From: Paenibacillus sp. V4I7
Lineage (GTDB): Bacteria; Bacillota; Bacilli; Paenibacillales; NBRC-103111
Length of the DNA stretch: 64,000 nucleotides
Assembly (NCBI RefSeq): GCF_030817275.1
Contig: NZ_JAUSZD010000002.1
Coordinates: forward strand, 4,216,001 to 4,280,000
Direction of reading: 5' to 3'
Position numbers and translations under genes: made by a program. This document shows positions 16,975-24,965 of the stretch, one piece after another. The notes below the pieces were generated by a model. The model was not told the DNA's origin. It did not search any database and saw only the letters and a program-made list of their open reading frames with translations. Position 1 is the first letter of the stretch. The number at the start of each line of letters is the position of its first letter.

Positions 16975-17835
16975 CTAAATTTGCTTTCTTAGCTGTTGAG
17001 GCGTCATTCCTAACGTTTGCTTAAATAAGCGGAAAAACTGCGTTTTATCCTCATATCCGACACTGCGCCCGATAGATTCGACAGAATCCTCCGTCTCCAG
17101 CAGCATACGCTTTGCTTCTCGCAGCCTAACATCATGTATATATTCCGTGAATGTGAATCCCAGGCATTCTTTGAACATTTTGCTCAAATAGTACGGGGAA
17201 TAAAAGCTCTCTTTTGCAAGATCATTCAGCGTAATGTGGCCGGCATAATGCTGCTCAATATACGACAGCAATTGCGGCAGCATGTGATAGGCCGTTCGTA
17301 GATCCGAGTTTTGCAGATTTTCTTGCATCATTCGGAACATCCGTGTTAATAGGAGCGTCGCATACCCATGCAGCATAGCTAAGTAGCCGCTCTTTTTAGC
17401 ACAGTATTCCGAGTACATCGTTTCCAACAGCTGTTCTAACTCAATCATGCATTTTCCCTTAAAGGTTACGTGCGGTGCCGGGCTCTCTAACGAATCCTTG
17501 AATTCTTGGAACAATTTCAGCGGCAAAAAGTGTGATGTGGCATCTGTTGAACTTAACTGATCACTTAGAAATTTAGGATCAAACAAAATATTCATATACT
17601 GCATATCTTTCTGTACTGCAAACGAATGTCGGTCCCCAATATTCATGAACAAAAAATCCCCGCGCTGCACTTCATAAGCCTTTCCGTTCACTTCATGATA
17701 ACCAGCACCCTGCCAGATATAAACCAACTCGACGAAATTGTGCGTATGCTCGGGTTCATTGGAATGCTGGTGGAGCTTGTAAAGCGCTATTTTCTCATCT
17801 TGTTGGATAAAATCAACGGATTGGTACATCTTCAT
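16975..17835 (-). CDS. AraC-family transcriptional regulator
   Basis: A regulator of about 286 residues with an N-terminal cupin sensor (EHTHNFVELVYIWQGAGYHE, then GDFLFMNIGDRHSF) and a C-terminal double HTH (LAKESFYSPYYLSKMFKE, then VGYEDKTQFFRLFKQTLG). Several in-frame starts exist between 17886 (TTG) and 17829. The ATG at 17835 has a TGGAG site at a workable distance and was chosen. It follows the UlaG-like gene on the same strand by about 145 bases and may control the lactonase pair, or the opp locus that begins just downstream. Confidence 0.88.
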   Translation of the reverse strand: MKMYQSVDFIQQDEKIALYKLHQHSNEPEHTHNFVELVYIWQGAGYHEVNGKAYEVQRGDFLFMNIGDRHSFAVQKDMQYMNILFDPKFLSDQLSSTDATSHFLPLKLFQEFKDSLESPAPHVTFKGKCMIELEQLLETMYSEYCAKKSGYLAMLHGYATLLLTRMFRMMQENLQNSDLRTAYHMLPQLLSYIEQHYAGHITLNDLAKESFYSPYYLSKMFKECLGFTFTEYIHDVRLREAKRMLLETEDSVESIGRSVGYEDKTQFFRLFKQTLGMTPQQLRKQI

Positions 17836-17979
17836 CTGAACAACACTCCATTTCATAATGGTCATGTTTGTGATTGGCTTGAACAAACAATATCACAAAG
17901 TATGTTAAATCGTTAGATGAAGATGGGCTTAATTACATTGACCTAGGTACCTATTTCTCTATACAGAAACTGTCGAAAA

Positions 17980-18789
17980 TCAAGTCTTCACATAGTGCAG
18001 AGTCTCACCTGGTTGAAAAATATGAAATTTCTGTCCTGGATGCTTCTGATACAAATGCTCAACGAAGGGAGCGATCCCTTCACTATTGTTTGGATACATA
18101 TCGAAATGAACAGGCACCACCATGTCGAATTTCAAATGAGCCGCCAAATCCGCTGCTTCCAGAGCGTTCATGTTTCCTACGACACCGAGGCGATTGCGGA
18201 AAATGTCCCTTCCGTTAATCGGCAGAAACCCTACATCGATGGTGAAGCCGGACAGCGCCTCGACTAACTCCTCCGTCAAAAGCGTATCTCCTGCATGATA
18301 AATACACAATCCATCCCACTGTAAGATATAGCCTAAATAGTGATCCCATCCTTCACCATCTCGCACTCGTTCCTCGTGCCAAGCCGGGATGGGGTGAATG
18401 ATCAGATCAGCGCCGTATTGAAACGGCATCTGGGTCCCAAGCGCATGCAGCCGCTCTGCTGAAATGCCGATCGCCTCCAACAAAGGCAAACACGGCTTAG
18501 GAGCACCAAACTGGCATTTGGGAGATGCCAAGGCGATAGCCCGCAGCGTGTCTGGATCCATGTGGTCCATATGCTCATGCGTACAAAGCACGAGATCCAA
18601 ATCCGTTAGTGCCTCTGGCTTCATTGGAGGCGCATACCGCCGCTGCCAAAAGCCCTCCGGAAACCCAGGAAGCTGATCAACAGAATCCGTCAAATAAGGG
18701 TCAATCGCAATAGCGATATCGTTTTTACGTAGAATAACGCCGACCTGACCGATATACTGAATCATTAATTGTTTATTCTTATTTGACAT
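17980..18789 (-). CDS. Metallo-beta-lactamase-fold hydrolase, UlaG-like
   Basis: A 269-residue metal hydrolase. THEHMDHMD is the HxHxDH metal motif, and HPIPAWH, YHAGDTLL and VPVHFDMYPNN give the other ligands in the pattern of UlaG (L-ascorbate-6-phosphate lactonase) rather than of beta-lactamases. The predicted reaction is opening of a sugar lactone or a related cyclic ester in the cytosol. It follows the SMP-30 lactonase gene by only 5 bases, so the two are expressed together and may act on related lactones. It should not be read as an antibiotic-resistance gene. Confidence 0.85.
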   Translation of the reverse strand: MSNKNKQLMIQYIGQVGVILRKNDIAIAIDPYLTDSVDQLPGFPEGFWQRRYAPPMKPEALTDLDLVLCTHEHMDHMDPDTLRAIALASPKCQFGAPKPCLPLLEAIGISAERLHALGTQMPFQYGADLIIHPIPAWHEERVRDGEGWDHYLGYILQWDGLCIYHAGDTLLTEELVEALSGFTIDVGFLPINGRDIFRNRLGVVGNMNALEAADLAAHLKFDMVVPVHFDMYPNNSEGIAPFVEHLYQKHPGQKFHIFQPGETLHYVKT

Positions 18790-18794
18790 AGAAC

Positions 18795-19697
18795 CTACCC
18801 TTTCCGTTCCTCATGCTGTACTCCGAATGAATGCGTCTTCGTGCCTTTTACACCTGGCTTTACCGCAAAAATCCCTCCAGCGTGAGGTTGATCACCCGCT
18901 TGATCCTCCTGAAGACCCTTGCGGGCGGTAGTAACGTACAAGGTGTCCAGTTCGTCTCCACCGAAAACACAGGAGGTCACTTTAGCTGCAGGAATGGCAA
19001 TGCTGTCAATCTTTTGACCTGTTTTGGAATTCCAACGAGAAACCTGCCAACCATCCCAATGGGCGATCCACAGCATCCCTTCTTCATCAATTGTCATACC
19101 ATCCGGGAACCCTTTTTCATTCTTAAAATCGATCAGTGTTCTCGGGTTGCTAATTTCTCCTTTATCCGCCTCATACTCAAAAGCGAGCACTAGCTTTTTC
19201 ATAGAATCGATATAGTACATCTCTTTCTCATCTAGGCTCCAACTGATCCCGTTGGAAACGCCCACTCCCTCGTAAACCTTGCGATAACTATGATCCGTTT
19301 CTAACACATAGAGTGCGCCTGTTGCCTCTTTTTCAATAATTTCCATGGTGCCCGCCCAGAATCGTCCGTTAGGATCACATTTCCCGTCGTTAAACCGATT
19401 TCCCGGTAAATGAGATTCTGGATCAACAAGAGGCGTAAGCTTTCTCTGCTGCATCTGGTACGTTTGGAATCCAGACTGTGTCGCTAACATAACCTCATTT
19501 TCGCCGGCACAGACAACTGCACCGACATATTCCCCAATGGGAAAATCTTCGTTAAGCCCTGTTTCAGGATCGAACCTTCCAAATTTCTTACCTATAATAT
19601 CAACCCAATACAGCAAACGCTGTTCTGCATTCCAGCACGGACCTTCAGCCAATGTGGCTTTGGCATCAAGTACCAGTCGCACGATCGGTGATCCCAT
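18795..19697 (-). CDS. SMP-30/gluconolactonase-family sugar lactonase
   Basis: A 300-residue six-bladed beta-propeller lactonase. The metal ligands are visible in order: AEGPCW (Glu18), the RFNDGKCDPNGRFWAGTM block, GVSNGISWS (Asn) and FPDGMTID (Asp). The enzyme hydrolyses aldonolactones to aldonic acids, typically after oxidation of an aldose by a dehydrogenase. The start has GAGGAG at the usual distance. It is divergent from the MFS transporter at 19940, which could import the sugar. That link is inferred. Confidence 0.9.
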   Translation of the reverse strand: MGSPIVRLVLDAKATLAEGPCWNAEQRLLYWVDIIGKKFGRFDPETGLNEDFPIGEYVGAVVCAGENEVMLATQSGFQTYQMQQRKLTPLVDPESHLPGNRFNDGKCDPNGRFWAGTMEIIEKEATGALYVLETDHSYRKVYEGVGVSNGISWSLDEKEMYYIDSMKKLVLAFEYEADKGEISNPRTLIDFKNEKGFPDGMTIDEEGMLWIAHWDGWQVSRWNSKTGQKIDSIAIPAAKVTSCVFGGDELDTLYVTTARKGLQEDQAGDQPHAGGIFAVKPGVKGTKTHSFGVQHEERKG

Positions 19698-19859
19698 TAT
19701 GCATCAACTCCTCTCTCTAATTGTAAACCGTCCTCACAGAGATTGGAAGATGCAGGAAGGTTGCTACTAAGTTCTGCATTTCTTTAGTCGACAGTTCAAA
19801 AAAGTAACGGGTACGAATCCCTCAGAGGTACGTCTCTGAAAGAATCGCCTTCATTTACT

Positions 19860-19888
19860 TTGGATTCTTGAAGGTGACATGATAGAAT
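19860..19888 (+). promoter_or_regulatory. Predicted sigma-A promoter of the MFS gene
   Basis: TTGGAT (19860-19865) and TAGAAT (19883-19888) are separated by 17 bases, about 50 bases before the MFS start codon. The -35 has two mismatches to consensus and the -10 has one. Confidence 0.55.
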
Positions 19889-19939
19889 GTAGTTTTACAA
19901 CAGCATTGTGCTAATTTATCTGGGAAGGTTAAGGTCATC

Positions 19940-21091
19940 ATGAATTCTTCAAATTTATTGCGTTCGTTTAACTTTTTGTATTTTGCACTTCTGGCTATGT
20001 TTGTTTCATTTCTTCCCGTCTATTTAGATGCGCAGGGACTTCCAGCAACGAAGATTGGTCTCATTATAGGAACGGGAGGCTTCATTGCAATCTTCTCGCA
20101 GCCTTTATGGGGCATGATCAGTGATCGAGGTAAGACAATTAAGAAGGTTATGTTACTCCTCTTAGGATGTTCAACCATTGTGGGGTACTTGTTATACGCC
20201 TCATCCAGCTTTATTGTGCTTCTTCTTTTTACGATGCTTATGTATTTTTTCTTAATGCCTCTCGATCCCCTGACAGAAAGTCTAAATTTCCAAACAGCGG
20301 AGGCTAACGGGGTAAGCTACGGTTCCATACGAACCTTCGGAGCTGTCGGTTATGCGGTCATGTCCTTGGCCGTTGGTTATACCACACAATATTTCGGAAT
20401 CAATAGTTTAGCGTTCTTGTTTGCTGGAATAGGCATCATAAGCATTCTAATCTGCTTGCCATTGCCTGATGTGCCTGTAACTGGGAAACCGATCTCTCTA
20501 AAAAGTCTACGCAATTTCTTAAGCAATAAAGAAACCATTTGGTTTATGTTACTTATTTTTATTGTTGCCGTGCCTCAACGGATCAACGATACTTTTCTTG
20601 GCGTCTATATTCGAAAATTAGGCGGCACACCCGACATGGTCGGCTTAGCCTGGTTTCTAGCAGCAGGGAGTGAAATTCTCGTATTCGCTCTAAGCTTTTG
20701 GTGGCTTCGCAAAGGAAAAGAATTGGCTATCATTTCTTTCGCTGCTGTGTTTTACTTCATTCGCTTTTTTCTATCCGCGTGGGTGACTGATCCTCACATT
20801 CTCGTGTATCTTCAACTGCTGCAAACCTTCACATTCCCGATATTTTATTCAGCTGCTATCCAATATTTATACCGTATTGTTCCTGAAGAATGGCGTGCAA
20901 CGGGACAGACTGTGCTTGCAATCCTTTTCTTTGGCGTATCGGGTATCGTCGCTTCTTATTTGGGTGGTTGGTTCTACGAAAGCTTTGGCGGGAAACAATT
21001 ATATCTATGGATTTCAGGAATGTCCTTTGCAGGCCTACTGTTTAGTTTCGTTCTGAATGTGATCTATGGAAAACAGAAGCTGGTATCCTAG
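19940..21091 (+). CDS. MFS transporter, HcaT/LacY-like
   Basis: A 383-residue integral membrane protein with about 12 spans. The loop GMISDRGKTIKKV after span 2 is the MFS signature, and SYGSIRTFGAVGYAVMS in the middle is typical of the MFS_1-like branch that includes HcaT and nucleoside symporters. It probably works as a proton symporter. It is divergent from the lactonase gene and 48 bases upstream of the exonuclease gene. Substrate is unknown. Confidence 0.85.
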   Translation: MNSSNLLRSFNFLYFALLAMFVSFLPVYLDAQGLPATKIGLIIGTGGFIAIFSQPLWGMISDRGKTIKKVMLLLLGCSTIVGYLLYASSSFIVLLLFTMLMYFFLMPLDPLTESLNFQTAEANGVSYGSIRTFGAVGYAVMSLAVGYTTQYFGINSLAFLFAGIGIISILICLPLPDVPVTGKPISLKSLRNFLSNKETIWFMLLIFIVAVPQRINDTFLGVYIRKLGGTPDMVGLAWFLAAGSEILVFALSFWWLRKGKELAIISFAAVFYFIRFFLSAWVTDPHILVYLQLLQTFTFPIFYSAAIQYLYRIVPEEWRATGQTVLAILFFGVSGIVASYLGGWFYESFGGKQLYLWISGMSFAGLLFSFVLNVIYGKQKLVS

Positions 21092-21139
21092 GCATTTTCT
21101 GATAGAATGGAAACACAGAGACAGAACGGGGGCAACATC

Positions 21140-21919
21140 ATGGATTACATTATTTTGGACATTGAATTTAACGGTCGCAAGTTTGCGAGCGATTTACCTA
21201 TGGAAGTTATTGAAATTGGAGCAGTTCGTTTAGATTCCTCCCTTCAGGCTATTGATGAGTTTTCATCTTTGGTCAAACCTGTTTATTTCTCTAAATTAAA
21301 TGGATTTATCAAGAAAAAGACGGGCATTCCCCAAGAAGATATCGATCAAGCCGACGGCTTTCGCAAAGTTATTACGGATTTCGTGAATTGGCTAAATAGA
21401 AGCGAAGCTTTCCTGCTAGTCACCTGGGGTGGCGAGGATTTGAAACGCATCGTGTATGATACGCGGATGCATAAGTTGGATGATGCTTATTGGATGGCAG
21501 CAAGCTATTTTGATCTATTGAAAGGGTTTATCCGCTATAAAAATGTAACGAATGATGTCAGTGTCGAGGCTGCTTTGCTCGATCTTAACATAGCTGCTGA
21601 AGGCTCCGCTCACAGAGCATTGGACGACGCGCGTATGACAGCTGAGGTATTTCGAGCTATTTTTACAGAGTTAGATTTCGAACGCAAACAGCAGTACATC
21701 GACGTGTACGCTAATGCCAAGGAACGAAGGCTGGTTAAGACCGCTATTCGAGCCATGACGGCTCAAAAGGTAACCCCTACATGGGAACTGCTCGTTGAAC
21801 ATTATTTCGCTGACAAAGTGACACTTACCGATCCCAGAAAAGTCACAGAACTACAGACTCTTTTTGCCGCGGAAGTCACGAAAGAAAAACTAGTCTCAAA
21901 CAAGGCACCTATTCAGTAA
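21140..21919 (+). CDS. DEDDh-family 3'-5' exonuclease
   Basis: A 259-residue nuclease. The catalytic residues are readable: Asp7 and Glu9 (LDIEF), Asp100 (WGGED), and His158 with Asp163 (HRALDD), the HxxxxD form of Exo III. This is the DnaQ/RNase T-like superfamily. The N-terminal 180 residues are the nuclease domain, and the remaining 80 are charged and unassigned. The ATG at 21140 gives a clean N-terminus; an upstream ATG at 21107 would add 11 polar residues. The substrate (DNA or RNA) cannot be told. Confidence 0.85.
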   Translation: MDYIILDIEFNGRKFASDLPMEVIEIGAVRLDSSLQAIDEFSSLVKPVYFSKLNGFIKKKTGIPQEDIDQADGFRKVITDFVNWLNRSEAFLLVTWGGEDLKRIVYDTRMHKLDDAYWMAASYFDLLKGFIRYKNVTNDVSVEAALLDLNIAAEGSAHRALDDARMTAEVFRAIFTELDFERKQQYIDVYANAKERRLVKTAIRAMTAQKVTPTWELLVEHYFADKVTLTDPRKVTELQTLFAAEVTKEKLVSNKAPIQ

Positions 21920-21935
21920 GCGGTAAAATATAACT

Positions 21936-21990
21936 AAAAAGCCAATCCATTAGACAACATGCAGAACATGTCTCTTGGATTGGCTTTTTC
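21936..21990. terminator. Bidirectional terminator between convergent genes
   Basis: A 13-bp stem (AAAAAGCCAATCC pairing with GGATTGGCTTTTT) with a structured loop and T-runs on both strands. It serves the exonuclease gene and the convergent IDEAL gene. Confidence 0.9.
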
Positions 21991-22004
21991 TTTGATTCTA
22001 CCCA

Positions 22005-22376
22005 TTAAAACTGATCAACACCTAAACGGTTATGATAGTAGGATGGAAATACATCACGCTCGCCGCGTTTCGTGCCATTTTGTTGAATAGCGAATAATTT
22101 CGCTGACAATTCATTGAACCATTGCTCGTCTCTGGTTGTTAGCGCCACATCAATCAAGCTCTTTACTTGATCTTCTATATCAAACTCGCTTACCGGTAAT
22201 TTCTTTACGTCTTGACTGCTTACTTCCATTATTTTTCCGATGGCAGTTTCACGATCAGATGCAATAACATGCACCCGAGCAATGCCTAACAGCACATCAA
22301 TAGACTCAATATAACCATGCAGCAATTCATCTTCATTTGTAGTTGCTACAACCCAATCACTGATTACAAAGTTCAT
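22005..22376 (-). CDS. IDEAL-domain protein of unknown function
   Basis: A 123-residue cytosolic protein. The segment LIDVALTTRDEQWFNEL (74-90) fits the IDEAL domain, a short helical domain of Bacillales proteins. The first 60 residues look like a small beta-barrel (DWVVATTNEDELLHGYIESI) of unknown role. The ATG at 22376 was chosen because a GGCGGTG site lies six bases upstream. A further start at 22391 lacks one. It has a near-perfect promoter with an overlapping palindrome, so it is likely to be repressed under some condition. The domain call is by eye. Confidence 0.7.
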   Translation of the reverse strand: MNFVISDWVVATTNEDELLHGYIESIDVLLGIARVHVIASDRETAIGKIMEVSSQDVKKLPVSEFDIEDQVKSLIDVALTTRDEQWFNELSAKLFAIQQNGTKRGERDVFPSYYHNRLGVDQF

Positions 22377-22415
22377 GATCATCACCGCCATTAGCTTATT
22401 TTTTGTAAGGACTTT

Positions 22416-22452
22416 ATACTGTAATTATAAATATTACAGTATGGTTTGTCAA
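22416..22452 (-). promoter_or_regulatory. Consensus sigma-A promoter with overlapping perfect operator dyad
   Basis: On the minus strand TTGACA (22452-22447) and TATAAT (22429-22424) are separated by exactly 17 bases. A perfect 10-bp inverted repeat (ATACTGTAAT, 7-base spacer, ATTACAGTAT; 22416-22442) covers the spacer and the -10. This is the layout of a strong promoter shut off by a dimeric repressor. The repressor is not identified. Confidence 0.75.
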
Positions 22453-22579
22453 GACCTACAAATTCCTCTTTTAATGGCCAATGGCAGTGATGACTAAAGC
22501 GAACATAAACCCGCAAATTATAGATACCAACGCATAAATCTCTTATAAACGAAGCATATTAGCCTATACTATTGAAAGG

Positions 22580-22747
22580 GTGAGAAGCATAGATAACTTA
22601 ACAAATAACAAAGACACAAATATTGAATCTACGGTTAATGCTGAAGGTAAATCGGATGATACCAATGAAGACGGGCCAGATGATACGGTTATCAGAAGCT
22701 CCGAGCACACTAGTCCTGAAACATGTCGAGCAGGTTTTGACGATTAA
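22580..22747 (+). CDS. Possible small acidic protein (55 residues)
   Basis: An open frame from GTG at 22580 to TAA at 22745-22747, followed closely by a terminator. It encodes a hydrophilic, Asp/Asn/Ser-rich peptide (SIDNLTNNKDTNIESTVNAE at its start) without hydrophobic segments. The AAAGG before the GTG is too close to be a good ribosome site. An ATA nine bases further would be better spaced but is a rare start. Possible, not certain. Confidence 0.35.
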   Translation: MRSIDNLTNNKDTNIESTVNAEGKSDDTNEDGPDDTVIRSSEHTSPETCRAGFDD

Positions 22748-22766
22748 TCGTTAGAGAAAATAAATA

Positions 22767-22816
22767 AGCGCATGTTGGTTTCGGGAGAGTCCCGTGAGTC
22801 AACATACGCTTTTCAC
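22767..22816 (+). terminator. Rho-independent terminator
   Basis: AGCGCATGTTG pairs with CAACATACGCT with one mismatch, with an inner hairpin CGGGA/TCCCG, followed by TTTTC. It would end a plus-strand transcript from the small gene at 22580. In reverse it would end the 49-residue gene at 22831. Confidence 0.7.
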
Positions 22817-22830
22817 TTTTTTATAAGTGA

Positions 22831-22980
22831 CTATTCATCATTTTTCTTGTTATCTTTCTCTACATCTTCAATTGTATATTTCATGCCTCCACTACGAGCA
22901 TGATCCAAGACGACATTGACCTCCTTGGATTGTCCGCTTTTCGGATCGTATGAAGTGACAGTTTCTTTTTGCTCATCCAT
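22831..22980 (-). CDS. Small hydrophilic protein (49 residues)
   Basis: A short gene with an excellent GGAGGTG ribosome site before its ATG at 22980, ending with TAG at 22831. It starts MDEQKETVTSYDPKSG and ends in a Lys/Asp/Asn/Glu-rich tail (EKDNKKNDE). It is fully hydrophilic with no Cys. The family is not recognised. The strong ribosome site and flanking terminator make it likely to be real. Confidence 0.65.
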   Translation of the reverse strand: MDEQKETVTSYDPKSGQSKEVNVVLDHARSGGMKYTIEDVEKDNKKNDE

Positions 22981-23072
22981 GATTTTCTTTCACCTCCGAA
23001 TATAGACTGCTCATTTCCTTGGATATTCATCCGTATCCCTCACACACCAACAAGTAGGTTTGCAGGCTATCT

Positions 23073-23882
23073 TTAAAGTAGCGATTCAGCACCGTCAATG
23101 AACAACTCCGTGCCGGTAATATGGCTCGAGGCTTCCGAGGCAAGGAAAGCTACCAGATTAGCAACCTGCTCCGGCTGACCTGGTGCGTGTTCCAACGGCT
23201 GGCTGCCTTGCGGATATTTGACTGGAATTTTGATTTTTTCGAGCTCCGGCGTCGGCTGTGTATTTTCTCCAATGTTGGTCTTGATTGACCCTGGACAAAT
23301 GGCATTGACGCGTATTTTGTAACGGGCAAGCTCCAATGCTGCCATCTTGGCGAATGCCACTTGTCCTGCCTTAGAAGTGCTATAGGCTGTCATCCCAAAT
23401 CCAGAGAAGGCGCGGCTGCCGTTAATGGAGCTTGTGATGACTATGCTGCCGCCGTTCTCTTTCATATGAGGAATCGCTTGTTTGACGCACAGGAAAGTCC
23501 CCTTAAGATTGACGGACAGCGTACGATCCCAATCCTCAGGCTTCATATCTTCGATCGGCGCCAAAACCCCGTTAATCCCTGCATTAGCAAAGACGACATC
23601 TAGTCGTCCCCAAGTTTTTATGGTCTGCTCGAAAGCCTGAGCAACACGGTCCGGATCAGAGACGTCGACATCCACTGTAATCGCCTGACCGCCTGCTGCC
23701 ACAATATCCTGTTTCGTCTGCTCTAGCCTGTCGTCCTTCATATCCACAAGACATACTTTCATCCCTTGCTGTGCAAGCATCTCAGCGGCAGCCTGACCAA
23801 TTCCTGATCCCGCTCCCGTGATCAATGCGACCTTATCCTTCAAATCCGGCAGTCCCATGCGCGGTTTTTGTATCGTTTGCAC
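23073..23882 (-). CDS. Short-chain dehydrogenase/reductase
   Basis: A 269-residue classical SDR. TGAGSGIG (22-29) binds NAD(P). NAG (100-102), Ser151 and Tyr167-x-x-x-Lys171 complete the active site. Asp47 after the second strand (CLVDMKD) suggests a preference for NAD over NADP. It starts with GTG at 23882, with an ATG at codon 9 as an alternative. It is monocistronic, with long gaps on both sides. Substrate unknown. Confidence 0.9.
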   Translation of the reverse strand: MQTIQKPRMGLPDLKDKVALITGAGSGIGQAAAEMLAQQGMKVCLVDMKDDRLEQTKQDIVAAGGQAITVDVDVSDPDRVAQAFEQTIKTWGRLDVVFANAGINGVLAPIEDMKPEDWDRTLSVNLKGTFLCVKQAIPHMKENGGSIVITSSINGSRAFSGFGMTAYSTSKAGQVAFAKMAALELARYKIRVNAICPGSIKTNIGENTQPTPELEKIKIPVKYPQGSQPLEHAPGQPEQVANLVAFLASEASSHITGTELFIDGAESLL

Positions 23883-24385
23883 GCTAATGAGCTATCACCC
23901 CTAACCCAAATAATTAGTGGATTGAAAAAGAATCCTTGTTTGGTTTGCCCAATAGGAGTGAAAAATATGTGATTAGTTGAACTATAAATCTGAAATGCAC
24001 CTTTACCCATTTGAATAAACTCTAGCTAGTATGAAAATGTCCGCGCCTTTAAGGAGACTTAAAAGTAATGCTGCCTTCGTACAACAATTGGAAAGCTTAT
24101 CAGCGATATTTCAGCAATTGTTGTGAAACATACAACTATTTCTCCCATGAATAGCTCAAAAGTATGAAATAAGGGTAGAATTGTTGTACAACGTACGACA
24201 TCTTCAGCTTCGTGAGAAGAAATAGCCGGTTAATACACTAATCCACAATCTCAATTTGCAAAAATACATAGCTAACCATGCTAAATAAGGGGTAAGCTTC
24301 GCTTATCCCCTAACCCGAAATATGTACAATTTAAAATTAATAGTGCACTCTGCCATTAGTAGTTTTTACTTTTAATGTTTCAATT
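23883..24385. other. Gene-free region carrying a dispersed repeat
   Basis: No gene was found in this 500-base stretch. It contains a roughly 110-base element bounded by inverted repeats (see the repeat at 24079-24223). The rest shows no clear structure. Confidence 0.6.
24079..24223. repeat. Intergenic repeat element, copy A
   Basis: GTACAACAATT (24079-24089) and AATTGTTGTAC (24179-24189) are perfect inverted repeats about 100 bases apart. The stretch from 24181 onward matches 52697 onward in an ungapped alignment: 22 of the first 28 bases are identical and about 33 of 43 overall, including TTGTTGTA and ACATCT(C/T)CAGC. Two such copies in gene-free DNA 28 kb apart point to a dispersed repeat family. 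Confidence 0.55.
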
Positions 24386-24739
24386 TCACTTTACAAACCA
24401 GTCAGGATAGTCATCCTTCGCTATCACCCCATCCAATGGAAATATCATGTCGATAAACTCCCCTGTATATGCATTTATACTAATCCCAACGCCATCAATT
24501 GACACGGACCATTTTCTATTTCCAGTGGCAATATTCCAAAAAGTATCCTTATTGACCCAACTGCTCTCAATGTTATTTGTTTTATAAGATAGATTCATTT
24601 TAGTATTTACTGTAACCATATGTTTTTTTGCTATCGAAATTGCTTCGTCCGATGTAAGGATAGGTCTAGCATATTGATAACCTACAATAATGATAATAAC
24701 AGCAAGTAATAGCGCAAGTCTGACAATTATTTTTTTCAT
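24386..24739 (-). CDS. Small membrane-anchored protein, PepSY-like
   Basis: A 117-residue protein with one N-terminal signal anchor (IIVRLALLLAVIIIIVGYQYA) and an exported domain. SDEAISIAKKH followed by a two-strand WNIATGNRKWSVSIDG and NAYTGEFI resembles PepSY/YpeB-type domains, which bind or inhibit peptidases. The domain call is tentative. It has its own GGGAG ribosome site and stands alone. Confidence 0.65.
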   Translation of the reverse strand: MKKIIVRLALLLAVIIIIVGYQYARPILTSDEAISIAKKHMVTVNTKMNLSYKTNNIESSWVNKDTFWNIATGNRKWSVSIDGVGISINAYTGEFIDMIFPLDGVIAKDDYPDWFVK

Positions 24740-24896
24740 GTACCAACCACTCCCTCGTTCCTGCTGAACAATGTCTTACCCAATCATCTTTCATGGAACG
24801 CTAGCTTATCTCAAACATGCTCTCTGATATTTTTAGTATATCTAGCAATCATACTATTACAACATTCTTGTCTCAAGTCAATAAAAAGTCGCTCAT

Positions 24897-24948
24897 GTAA
24901 AAGAGTCCCCACCTTGGAAAGATGGGGACTCACTGTATTTTTTTTTTT
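24897..24948. terminator. Strong terminator after the Ig-repeat gene
   Basis: GAGTCCCCACCTT pairs with AAGATGGGGACTC (one mismatch) around a three-base loop. T-rich tracts follow on both strands, with twelve T on the plus strand. On the minus strand it ends the gene that stops at 24966. Confidence 0.85.
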
Positions 24949-24965
24949 GAGATTTAAAAGTAATG

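Noticed and set aside
17980..18789. Possible beta-lactamase or quorum-quenching lactonase
   Set aside because: The ligand pattern and VHFDMYPNN block fit the UlaG group, and the neighbour is a sugar lactonase.
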